From an uncultured Clostridia bacterium (GTDB lineage Bacteria > Bacillota > Clostridia > Christensenellales > UBA1242): a DNA stretch of 26,523 nucleotides. A program made the position numbers and the translations under genes. Numbering within the stretch: position 1 is the stretch's first letter; the number at the start of each line of letters is the position of its first letter. Of the stretch, positions 7,887 through 13,876 are shown piece by piece. Below the pieces are notes generated by a model. It ran no database searches, was not told the origin of the DNA, and saw only the letters and a program-made list of their open reading frames with translations. Where the stretch lies: NCBI GenBank assembly GCA_947623795.1, contig CANQHS010000005.1, forward strand, positions 1-26,523, written 5' to 3'.

Positions 7887-9065
7887 TTAATATGTGTAAT
7901 CTTTTGCTAGGCTTATAACATTGTCGCCATATTTTTCTTTCAATTTATCTATTGTGGTGCATAGATTTTCATTTTTAATGTTTAAAAACAAATTCATCTG
8001 TTCTTTATCTTGTTTTGTAATTAAATTAGTGGTGGAAATTCTAATGGCTCGCACTGGGGCAAACTTGTCGCCCGCGAGCAGCGAAAAAAGTTTGAAAGCC
8101 AAATCAAAAATCTCTTGTTCACTGCTAAAATAATAGTTTACACTTGTTTGGCAAGATTGATATGTGAAATCTGCATATTTGATTGATAAATGAACCGTTT
8201 TTGCTAAAAAACAATGCGCACGAAGGCGATGAGAAATTTTAATTGCCAAATCGTGCAAGAAATCTTTTATTTCATCAATCGTGGTCATGTCGTGAACCGC
8301 GGTCGCTCCGTTGCCTACGCTTTTTGTATCCTCATCTCGCGGCACAATAAGTTTGTCATCATCAATTCCACTAACCGCATTGTGCAGAGCAACACCCACT
8401 ATGCCAAAATGATGTTTTAATAGGGCGGGGTCGAGCAGATATAAATCGTAAAGGCTATACACATTAATCATGTGCAGTTTTTGCGCTGTGTGCTTGCCAA
8501 TCATAATCATATCTTCGATTTTCAACCTCTTTATTGTGTCAATATAGTTGCTTTCATTTATCTCAGTGAGGCCAAGCGGCTTTTTCATGTCACTGCCAAG
8601 TTTTGCAAGTGTTTTCCCCCACGAAATGCCAATTGAAACAGTAAGCCCTAATTTCGCTAAAATCTCATTTTGAATGCGCTTTGCAAGTTCAACTGGAGTG
8701 GAATTAAAAAATTTCAAACTGTCCGTCACATCAAGCCAGCACTCGTCAATCCCAAAAGGCTCAATAAGGTCGGTGTATTGATAATAAATCTCGTGCGCTT
8801 TTTCGCTAATTTCTTGATATTTTTCAAACTTTGGTGCAACAGTAATTAGGCTGGGGCATTTTTGCTTCGCTTCCCAAATGGCTTCTCCCGTTTTAACTCC
8901 AAACGCTTTTGCCAAATAGTTTTTAGCAAGAATAATCCCAGTTCGCTTGTTAGGATCTCCCGCCACTGCCACCGCATAATTTTTAAGGCTCGGATTCAAC
9001 AAACACTCAACAGATGCATAAAAATTGTTCATATCTATATGGAAAATTACTCGTTTTTTACCCAT
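7887..9065 (-). CDS. dinB: DNA polymerase IV (Y-family translesion polymerase)
   Basis: This 392-aa Y-family polymerase bypasses DNA lesions. It shows the catalytic HIDMNNFYASVE (metal-binding D11, steric-gate Y16) and FGIDECWLDVT (D107, E108). The thumb has a helix-hairpin-helix (LKIEDMIMIGKHTAQKL), and the little finger carries TKSVGNGATAVHD. The QMNLF at 356-360 is a good sliding-clamp binding motif, followed by 32 residues. Start ATG 9065 has GAGGTG as SD about 5 bases upstream. The promoter (TTGACT-N17-TATAAT on the minus strand, 9087-9115) is overlapped by one candidate LexA box and preceded by a second, perfect one, so SOS control is strongly indicated. The stop overlaps an ATG of the lytic transglycosylase frame by one base. 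Confidence 0.96.
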   Translation of the reverse strand: MGKKRVIFHIDMNNFYASVECLLNPSLKNYAVAVAGDPNKRTGIILAKNYLAKAFGVKTGEAIWEAKQKCPSLITVAPKFEKYQEISEKAHEIYYQYTDLIEPFGIDECWLDVTDSLKFFNSTPVELAKRIQNEILAKLGLTVSIGISWGKTLAKLGSDMKKPLGLTEINESNYIDTIKRLKIEDMIMIGKHTAQKLHMINVYSLYDLYLLDPALLKHHFGIVGVALHNAVSGIDDDKLIVPRDEDTKSVGNGATAVHDMTTIDEIKDFLHDLAIKISHRLRAHCFLAKTVHLSIKYADFTYQSCQTSVNYYFSSEQEIFDLAFKLFSLLAGDKFAPVRAIRISTTNLITKQDKEQMNLFLNIKNENLCTTIDKLKEKYGDNVISLAKDYTY

Positions 9066-9086
9066 TTAACACCTCTTTATGCTCGT

Positions 9087-9115
9087 ATTATAGTACATAT
9101 GTTCGATAAAGTCAA
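9087..9115 (-). promoter_or_regulatory. dinB promoter
   Basis: Read on the minus strand: -35 TTGACT (9115-9110), 17-bp spacer, perfect -10 TATAAT (9092-9087). The SD GAGGTG lies before the dinB ATG. The spacer contains LexA half-site CGAAC. Confidence 0.85.
9092..9105 (-). promoter_or_regulatory. Second, weaker LexA (DinR) box inside the dinB promoter
   Basis: On the minus strand the sequence is CGAACATATGTACT. The first half-site CGAAC is perfect; the second, GTACT, matches GTTCG at 3 of 5 positions. It overlaps the spacer and -10. Its centre is 31 bp from the centre of the perfect box. Confidence 0.6.
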
Positions 9116-9122
9116 CAATTTT

Positions 9123-9136
9123 CGAACATTTGTTCG
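9123..9136. promoter_or_regulatory. LexA (DinR) SOS box
   Basis: CGAACATTTGTTCG is an exact CGAAC-N4-GTTCG Gram-positive LexA operator. It ends 7 bp upstream of the dinB -35 and lies 27 bp before the -35 of the divergent 88-aa gene, which might share control. Confidence 0.9.
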
Positions 9137-9163
9137 ATAAATTCCCAAATTAAAAAATGACTA

Positions 9164-9192
9164 TTGACAGTTTGAAAAATGTGTGATAAAAT
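9164..9192 (+). promoter_or_regulatory. Promoter of the 88-aa gene
   Basis: A perfect -35 TTGACA (9164-9169), 17-bp spacer and -10 TAAAAT (9187-9192). SD AAGGAG follows at 9201-9206. Confidence 0.8.
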
Positions 9193-9212
9193 AACAATAT
9201 AAGGAGACAAAA

Positions 9213-9479
9213 ATGACATTAACTGAGGATGAAGCACTTGTTATTGCATATAATGTGCTAAAAAAATTAAGAAAATATGAATATGAATTTAAAGAATATA
9301 ACCAAGATGGCTATAGCTATGTTTTGATTTTTACATATAATCAATATGGCGAAGAAAAACATGTGAAATTCTATTTTGGGGATGAAAAGAGCGTTGTTAC
9401 TGAGGGCGGTGCTGAAATAGATCTTACATCTTTTGTAGAAAAATTATTGCCAAGCGTAAGAAATGTCGATTTACAATAG
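9213..9479 (+). CDS. Hypothetical protein, 88 aa
   Basis: I do not recognise this family. The product is small, soluble and acidic: an N-terminal helix (TEDEALVIAYNVLKKL), a central aromatic, beta-like part rich in Tyr and Phe (residues about 23-54), and a C-terminal helix (SFVEKLLPSV). There is no cysteine, signal peptide or membrane segment. It is clearly a real gene: strong promoter, SD AAGGAG 6 bases before ATG, and a hairpin terminator that starts at the stop codon. It is transcribed divergently from dinB across a region with a perfect LexA box, so DNA-damage regulation is conceivable but not shown, because the box does not overlap its promoter. Confidence 0.8.
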   Translation: MTLTEDEALVIAYNVLKKLRKYEYEFKEYNQDGYSYVLIFTYNQYGEEKHVKFYFGDEKSVVTEGGAEIDLTSFVEKLLPSVRNVDLQ

Positions 9480-9500
9480 AGATTTAATCTCTATTTTTTA
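9475..9500 (+). terminator. Intrinsic terminator of the 88-aa gene
   Basis: AATAGAGA (9475-9482) pairs with TCTCTATT (9488-9495) around TTTAA, followed by TTTT. The ascending arm includes the TAG stop codon. Confidence 0.65.
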
Positions 9501-9529
9501 TTGCATATTTTGCGATTTTATGATAAAAT
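9501..9529 (+). promoter_or_regulatory. engB promoter, predicted leaderless
   Basis: -35 TTGCAT (9501-9506), 17-bp spacer, -10 TAAAAT (9524-9529). The -10 ends 6 bases before the engB ATG, so the expected transcription start coincides with the A of the ATG. A terminator directly upstream means the gene needs its own promoter. Confidence 0.7.
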
Positions 9530-9535
9530 AAAACT

Positions 9536-10123
9536 ATGAGATTTATAAATGCAAAATTTGTTAAGAGTGCCAGCAAAAAAGCGGAATTTATTGTGGACGA
9601 GTTGCCACAAGTTTCAATTGTAGGGCGCAGCAATGTTGGCAAATCTAGTTTAATTAATATGCTGACCAACATAAAAAATTTGGCAAAAACAAGTTCCACT
9701 CCGGGCAGAACGCGCTTGGTCAACTATTTCAACATAAACAATCAGTTCTATTTGGTGGATTTGCCCGGATATGGCTTTAACAAGGCGGGCAAAAACACAG
9801 CAAGTGCGTGGGATAGCATTATGAATGATTATTTTTTAGGCAATGATAAACTAAAACTTGTGTTGCTTTTGCTTGATTGCCGCCACAAGCCAAGCGAACT
9901 AGATAAGCAAATGGCAGATTATTTAATGACAAATGAAATTCCATTTATAATTGTGCTAACCAAAACGGATAAAATCAGCCGCAGTGAACTTAATTTAAAC
10001 AAATCAAAAATTGCAAAATTGTTGCGATTTAATTCAGATTTAATTGTCGCATCCAGTGCCTTAAAAAAGCAAGGCAGTGAAAATCTAAGCATAATAATCG
10101 AAGAATATATTGGCAAAAGGTAG
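9536..10123 (+). CDS. engB: Ribosome biogenesis GTP-binding protein EngB/YsxC
   Basis: This 195-aa GTPase of the YihA/YsxC family takes part in assembly of the large ribosomal subunit. The GTPase motifs are all present: G1 GRSNVGKSS (30-38), G2 region STPGRTR (54-60), G3 DLPGYG (75-80), G4 TKTD (142-145), G5 SSAL (173-176). The length is normal for the family. There is no SD before ATG 9536; instead a good promoter ends 6 bases upstream, so a leaderless mRNA is likely. In many Bacillota engB follows lon or clpX; here it is a single-gene unit between the 88-aa gene and a convergent gene, with which it shares a terminator. Confidence 0.96.
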   Translation: MRFINAKFVKSASKKAEFIVDELPQVSIVGRSNVGKSSLINMLTNIKNLAKTSSTPGRTRLVNYFNINNQFYLVDLPGYGFNKAGKNTASAWDSIMNDYFLGNDKLKLVLLLLDCRHKPSELDKQMADYLMTNEIPFIIVLTKTDKISRSELNLNKSKIAKLLRFNSDLIVASSALKKQGSENLSIIIEEYIGKR

Positions 10124-10162
10124 AGATGTTTCGATTTCGCTAAAGCTTCACTCAACATGACA
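10124..10162. repeat. Short intergenic repeat-like element
   Basis: Read on the minus strand it begins TGTCATGTTGAGTGAAGC and ends CGAAATCGAAACATCT. From memory this resembles a short dispersed intergenic sequence found in many bacterial genomes, often mis-translated as CHVERSE-type peptides. Only one copy is visible in this window, so its repeat status rests on recall. Confidence 0.4.
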
Positions 10163-10164
10163 TA

Positions 10165-10195
10165 CAAAAAAAGCCAGCAACGCTGGCAATTTTTT
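10165..10195. terminator. Bidirectional terminator between convergent genes
   Basis: GCCAGC (10173-10178) and GCTGGC (10182-10187) form a perfect stem. It has T6 after it on the plus strand and T7 after it on the minus strand. It serves engB and the convergent 221-aa gene. Confidence 0.85.
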
Positions 10196-10859
10196 AACGA
10201 GTGTTTGTGGATTGTGGGCTGACCGCGGTTGGATATAATGGCAAGTCGAACACGCCTGGGCAAACGCCTTCATTTTGATATGGAGTGCAAGGCGGAATTG
10301 GACAATAGCCATAGCTAGGCACAAGCACATCAACCACTGCGACAACCTTTAGGATTGTTGTTACGCAAGCGCTAATTGTGAATCCGTTTGTGGTGGTGTT
10401 AAACGCACCCGCACTAACAACTGCACTGCCAAAAGCAACAACTTCAATTGGAGTTAGAGATGGCTGTGGCACATAAAGGATAACATCTTGATTTAAACTT
10501 ATTGTTCCGGTTGCTGTGCCCGGCACATTGTTTGCATCGGTGTATGTAACAGTTACAGGAATGTTGATTGTTGCTTGCACACGAGAAAAGTTTGGCCTGT
10601 CATCAAATCTTGTAATAACAAGGTTAGATACAGTCGCCGTTCCACCTAACGAATTTCCACTAATAAATGTTAATGGATAGGTTGGGTTGGCAGGATTTTG
10701 ATTTGTGAGTGTCAAGCTATAGTCTTCAATTTGAGATTGATTCATGCACGCGTCAAAAACCTTTGTTGTCTGTATGCAAATTCTTTCACATAGTCCATTT
10801 GTTACATTGTTTGTTTGCCCGGGGAAAATTCCAGGTCTAGCATCAGTGTAAAATGACAT
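10194..10859 (-). CDS. Cys-containing protein resembling clostridial coat-like hypotheticals
   Basis: The 221-aa product has no signal peptide or membrane helix and is rich in Thr, Val, Asn and Pro, suggesting beta structure. Cysteines cluster in NGLCERICIQTTKVFDAC (residues about 22-38), in ISACVTT, and in a terminal CPIPPCTPYQNEGVCPGVF segment. The C-x(n)-KVFDAC pattern and the terminal motif recall a group of poorly characterised clostridial proteins thought to be linked to the spore or cell surface. That link is a recollection, not proof. ATG 10859 is supported by a strong SD (AGGAGGT). Read on the minus strand, TTCACA-N18-TATTAT (10916-10887) can serve as promoter. The shared bidirectional terminator defines a single-gene unit. 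Confidence 0.75.
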   Translation of the reverse strand: MSFYTDARPGIFPGQTNNVTNGLCERICIQTTKVFDACMNQSQIEDYSLTLTNQNPANPTYPLTFISGNSLGGTATVSNLVITRFDDRPNFSRVQATINIPVTVTYTDANNVPGTATGTISLNQDVILYVPQPSLTPIEVVAFGSAVVSAGAFNTTTNGFTISACVTTILKVVAVVDVLVPSYGYCPIPPCTPYQNEGVCPGVFDLPLYPTAVSPQSTNTR

Positions 10860-10886
10860 TTTTTATAAACCTCCTATGATACTAAT

Positions 10887-10916
10887 ATAATATTCTTTAT
10901 TTTCATTTTGTGTGAA
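10887..10916 (-). promoter_or_regulatory. Candidate promoter of the 221-aa gene
   Basis: Minus strand: -35 TTCACA (10916-10911), 18-bp spacer, -10 TATTAT (10892-10887), each 5 of 6 consensus. An SD AGGAGGT follows. A sporulation sigma cannot be excluded. Confidence 0.5.
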
Positions 10917-10944
10917 TAAGGGTGTTTTAAGCGTCGTCAATTAA

Positions 10945-10973
10945 TTGACAAATTCAAAATTTTATGCTAAACT
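10945..10973 (+). promoter_or_regulatory. Promoter of the CrtO-like gene, predicted leaderless
   Basis: A perfect -35 TTGACA (10945-10950), 17-bp spacer, extended -10 TGC-TAAACT (10965-10973). Seven bases separate the -10 from ATG 10981. The -35 lies within the 14-bp palindrome GTCAATTAATTGAC (10936-10949). Confidence 0.7.
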
Positions 10974-10980
10974 CAACAAA

Positions 10981-11553
10981 ATGATACATTTCTATATAAT
11001 TTTATTTGGAATAGTGCTGACAACTATATTAAGTACCACGCTTGGTGTTAATGTTTTGCATTTTTCGCTGGGCGAAGTGATGCGATGCGTGCTTATTTCG
11101 TTTGCTGTGTTGTTTGTCGTTAATTTAATATGTGCGATTTTGGTTAGGCTTTTGCTTCCTAAAAAACTTGCTAATCCTTTTTCAAAATTCTTTAAAGTGC
11201 ATAATTGGGAACGCAAATTTTATGAAAAACTCGGCGTTCGTGCTTGGAAAGACAGAATTGCCGAAGCTGGCAAAATCTTTGCAAAATTTGACAAAAGCAA
11301 AATAAGCAACATGAACGATGGTGAATATTTATATAAATTTATGCAAGAAACTATCTATGGCGAATTGATTCATTGGTTCAGTTTTGTGTTGGGCTTTGTT
11401 GTGTTCTTTGTGAACAAACAAATGTGGCATATTGTTGGGCTGCCGATGTTTATAATTAACACACTAGTCAACATTTTGCCATATATCGTCCAGCGATATA
11501 ATAGGCCAAGATTGATGGCAGCATATATGCGTTTGCAACGCAATAATGGATAA
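10981..11553 (+). CDS. CrtO-like membrane acyltransferase family protein
   Basis: This 190-aa membrane protein resembles the glycosyl-4,4'-diaponeurosporenoate acyltransferase (CrtO) family of Gram-positives. It has two N-terminal membrane segments (about 3-22 and 32-54) and then the conserved block with NPFSKFF, WERKFYEKLGVRAWKDRI, a glutamate/histidine block YGELIHWF, two further membrane segments, and the terminal NILPYIVQRYNRPRL. No carotenoid genes are nearby, so the true acyl acceptor is unknown and may be a lipid or glycan. ATG 10981 is the start: an in-frame TTG at 10945 is the -35 box itself. There is no SD, consistent with a leaderless mRNA. It probably leads the transcript that enters the dcw cluster. 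Confidence 0.75.
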   Translation: MIHFYIILFGIVLTTILSTTLGVNVLHFSLGEVMRCVLISFAVLFVVNLICAILVRLLLPKKLANPFSKFFKVHNWERKFYEKLGVRAWKDRIAEAGKIFAKFDKSKISNMNDGEYLYKFMQETIYGELIHWFSFVLGFVVFFVNKQMWHIVGLPMFIINTLVNILPYIVQRYNRPRLMAAYMRLQRNNG

Positions 11554-11554
11554 T

Positions 11555-12250
11555 ATGAAAATTTTTTCAATAAGTGACCTTCATCTCGACATTAACAACA
11601 CAAAGCCGATGGATATATTCGGCCCGGTTTGGCATGGCCATTTGGATAAAATAACTGCCGATTGGAAAAGCAAAGTTTCGGAAGATGACATTGTTATTTT
11701 GGCGGGCGACTATTCTTGGGCAATGAAACTTGAAGATGTTGTGCCAGATTTTGAATTGTTGAACAATTTGCCCGGCACAAAAATTTTAATAAGAGGCAAT
11801 CACGATTTTTGGTGGAGTAGCATTGCCCGTGTGCGTGAAAAATTGCCGCAAAAAACATTTGCACTTCAAAATGATGCAATAAAGATTGGAGAATATATTT
11901 TTTGCGGAAATCGTGGGTGGCTTATTCCACAAGGCAAATATGACACGGAAGAAAATAGAAAATTATATGCCCGCGAAGTGATAAGGCTCGAATTGTCGCT
12001 TAAAGCCGCAAAAAAATTGCAAACAAACAACGAAAAAATCATTTTCATAACACATTATCCGCCATTTAACAACAAAATTGAGCCAAGCGAATATACTCGC
12101 TTACTAGAAGAATATGGAGTTTATAAGGTTGTTTTTGCTCATTTGCATGGCTACATCAATCCAAAAATGTATTATAACGAACTAAACGGGATTGCATACT
12201 ACTTGACAAGTTGCGACGCCCTTAAAAACACCCTAGTTCAAATTGACTAA
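11555..12250 (+). CDS. Calcineurin-like metallophosphoesterase (COG1768 type)
   Basis: This 231-aa cytoplasmic phosphohydrolase carries the full metal-binding set: SDLHLD (D8, H10), AGDYSW, RGNHDFWW, THYPPF and FAHLHGY. The extended GPVWHGHLDKI segment and the GDYSWAM motif fit the predicted phosphohydrolases of COG1768. The substrate is unknown. ATG 11555 lies one base after the stop of the CrtO-like gene (TAAT-ATG) and gives the typical family N-terminus MKIFSISDLHL; an earlier ATG at 11546 overlaps that gene. Translation is probably coupled, since no good SD is present. It sits where mraZ is often found, directly upstream of rsmH. Confidence 0.9.
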   Translation: MKIFSISDLHLDINNTKPMDIFGPVWHGHLDKITADWKSKVSEDDIVILAGDYSWAMKLEDVVPDFELLNNLPGTKILIRGNHDFWWSSIARVREKLPQKTFALQNDAIKIGEYIFCGNRGWLIPQGKYDTEENRKLYAREVIRLELSLKAAKKLQTNNEKIIFITHYPPFNNKIEPSEYTRLLEEYGVYKVVFAHLHGYINPKMYYNELNGIAYYLTSCDALKNTLVQID

Positions 12251-12259
12251 AGGAACAAA

Positions 12260-13189
12260 ATGGAATTTAAACATATTTCAGTTTTAAAGGAAGAAAGCGT
12301 TTCGGGGCTTAATATTCGTCCCGATGGTGTTTATGTGGACTGCACAACGGGCGGTGGCGGACATTCGCTTGAAATTGCAAAGAAGTTAACAAGCGGAAAA
12401 CTTATTTGCATAGATAAGGACACAGACGCATTAAAAAAAGCAAAACAAGTGCTTAAAGATTATAGCAAAAATATAATTTTCGTTAATGATAATTTTGTAA
12501 ATATCGATAATATTTTAAATAATCTTAATATTGACGCGGTAGATGGCATTTTGGCAGACCTTGGCGTTTCTAGCTATCAACTTGACGAAGGTTCTCGCGG
12601 ATTCAGTTTTAAACAAAATTTTAGGCTAGATATGCGCATGGACAAAAGCCAAAAGTTGGATGCTGAATATGTTGTCAACAATTATAGCGAAGAAGATTTA
12701 GCAAAATTAATGTATCTTTATGGGGAAGAGAAAAACGCTCGCCAAATTGCACGGAAAATTGTAAAATTAAGGCAAACAAAACCGATAACCACAACTTTTG
12801 AACTTAGAGATATTGTAATTTCAAGTTATCCGCCAAAATTTCAAAACAAGGCAAGTTTGTGCAACAAAGTTTTTCAAGCAATTCGCATTGAAGTGAACAA
12901 CGAACTTAACGATTTAGGAATTGCAGTTGAAAAAATGTTGACTAAACTTAAAAAAAGCGGTAGACTTTGTATAATTTCATTTCATCCGCTTGAAGATAGA
13001 ATAATCAAAAACGCATTTAAATTGCACTCAACCGATTGCATTTGCCCGCCAAAAATCCCAAAATGCATTTGCAATCACAAAGCGGACATCGTTTTGATAA
13101 CAAAACATCCGATCGTGCCTAGCGAAAATGAATTGGAATTTAATTCTAGATCTGCATCGGCAAAACTACGAATTGCGGAAAAGAAATAG
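12260..13189 (+). CDS. rsmH: 16S rRNA (cytosine1402-N4)-methyltransferase RsmH (MraW)
   Basis: RsmH methylates N4 of C1402 in the 16S rRNA decoding site using SAM. The 309-aa protein shows HISVLKEE at the N-terminus and the SAM-binding TTGGGGHS (about 30-37). DLGVSSYQLDEGSRGFSF, RLDMRMD, FQAIRIEVNNEL and ISFHPLEDRIIK follow, all characteristic of RsmH. It is the usual first conserved gene of the dcw cluster, but mraZ is not in front of it. The SD AAGGAA is 5 bases before ATG. The gene lies 9 bases after the phosphoesterase gene. Confidence 0.97.
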   Translation: MEFKHISVLKEESVSGLNIRPDGVYVDCTTGGGGHSLEIAKKLTSGKLICIDKDTDALKKAKQVLKDYSKNIIFVNDNFVNIDNILNNLNIDAVDGILADLGVSSYQLDEGSRGFSFKQNFRLDMRMDKSQKLDAEYVVNNYSEEDLAKLMYLYGEEKNARQIARKIVKLRQTKPITTTFELRDIVISSYPPKFQNKASLCNKVFQAIRIEVNNELNDLGIAVEKMLTKLKKSGRLCIISFHPLEDRIIKNAFKLHSTDCICPPKIPKCICNHKADIVLITKHPIVPSENELEFNSRSASAKLRIAEKK

Positions 13190-13208
13190 AAAATTATAAA
13201 AAATATAT

Positions 13209-13255
13209 AAAATTTTCAAAAAAATTGCGAAATTTCATCAAAATTTGAAAATTTT
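13209..13255. repeat. 12-bp inverted repeat between rsmH and the ftsL-slot gene
   Basis: AAAATTTTCAAA (13209-13220) and TTTGAAAATTTT (13244-13255) are perfect reverse complements separated by 23 bases, in an extremely AT-rich 102-bp gap. With only one G-C pair per arm, hairpin strength is low; an attenuator or operator is possible. Confidence 0.35.
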
Positions 13256-13291
13256 TATTAAATTTTAAACAATTTTACAAAAGGAGGAAAT

Positions 13292-13840
13292 ATGTTAGGG
13301 GAAAACGAAAGCGTTGAAAGCGATGCACAAAACACAACAGAAACTGCCACTGAAATCAAAACTGAAATCAAGACAGAGACTGAACAAAGCTATGACAATC
13401 TGCCAAAACTTGAAGATTTGCTAAAAAGCGAGCATGATGTTAAGACAGCACCCGAGCTTAAAGGCTTAACCACAGTGGAAAATGAAACTGTTAGCGAAAC
13501 CCGCACTTTCACTCGCAAAGTGGACGAAAAGAAAAAACTTGTGAAAAAGAGATTGAAAGTTATAACCGGCGTATATGTTAGCGTTTTGGCACTTTTGTTA
13601 GTTTTTGTTGGCTTTAATATATTTACACTTGTAACCTTAAATAAGGACATAAATTCGAACGCTAACACTATTCAACACGAAGAATATTGGCTGGAAGCAA
13701 ATCAACACGATATTCCTATCGATTCTCCCGACATAAATTATGGCATAACTTTAAATCAGCCACGCGATTATGATGATGACACTCGCGGATTGTCATTCAT
13801 GGACAAATTAATAATATTGTTTAAAAACTTGTTTGGATAA
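13292..13840 (+). CDS. Bitopic membrane protein in the ftsL position
   Basis: This 182-aa protein has an acidic Thr/Glu-rich cytoplasmic part (1-70, with the short repeat TEIKTEIKTE), a basic stretch (75-89), and one membrane segment (about 90-116). A roughly 65-residue outer part follows. The N-in topology and place between rsmH and the PBP gene match FtsL, which links FtsQ/DivIB to FtsW-PBP. The sequence is not a convincing FtsL: the outer part lacks the usual leucine-zipper coiled coil. It contains proline- and aspartate-rich linkers and ends in an amphipathic segment (about 166-182, LSFMDKLIILFKNLFG). ATG 13292 has a perfect SD AAGGAGG. The FtsL role is inferred from position and topology. 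Confidence 0.8.
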   Translation: MLGENESVESDAQNTTETATEIKTEIKTETEQSYDNLPKLEDLLKSEHDVKTAPELKGLTTVENETVSETRTFTRKVDEKKKLVKKRLKVITGVYVSVLALLLVFVGFNIFTLVTLNKDINSNANTIQHEEYWLEANQHDIPIDSPDINYGITLNQPRDYDDDTRGLSFMDKLIILFKNLFG

Positions 13841-13842
13841 AA

Positions 13843-13871
13843 TTCTAAATTTTACAATATAAAAATATAAT
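13843..13871 (+). promoter_or_regulatory. Candidate promoter just before the PBP gene
   Basis: A perfect -10 TATAAT (13866-13871) ends 5 bases before ATG 13877, which has no SD. The -35 at a 17-bp spacer (TTCTAA, 13843-13848) is weak. A leaderless start is possible. Confidence 0.4.
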
Positions 13872-13876
13872 TCGTT

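Noticed and set aside
10148..10345. 65-aa minus-strand ORF ending in a CHVE peptide
   Set aside because: It overlaps the better 221-aa gene in another frame and reads through the terminator and the repeat-like element.
10945..10980. TTG start giving a 202-aa version of the CrtO-like protein
   Set aside because: The TTG is the first half of a perfect TTGACA -35 box with a -10 17 bp downstream. The ATG at 10981 gives the family-like N-terminus.
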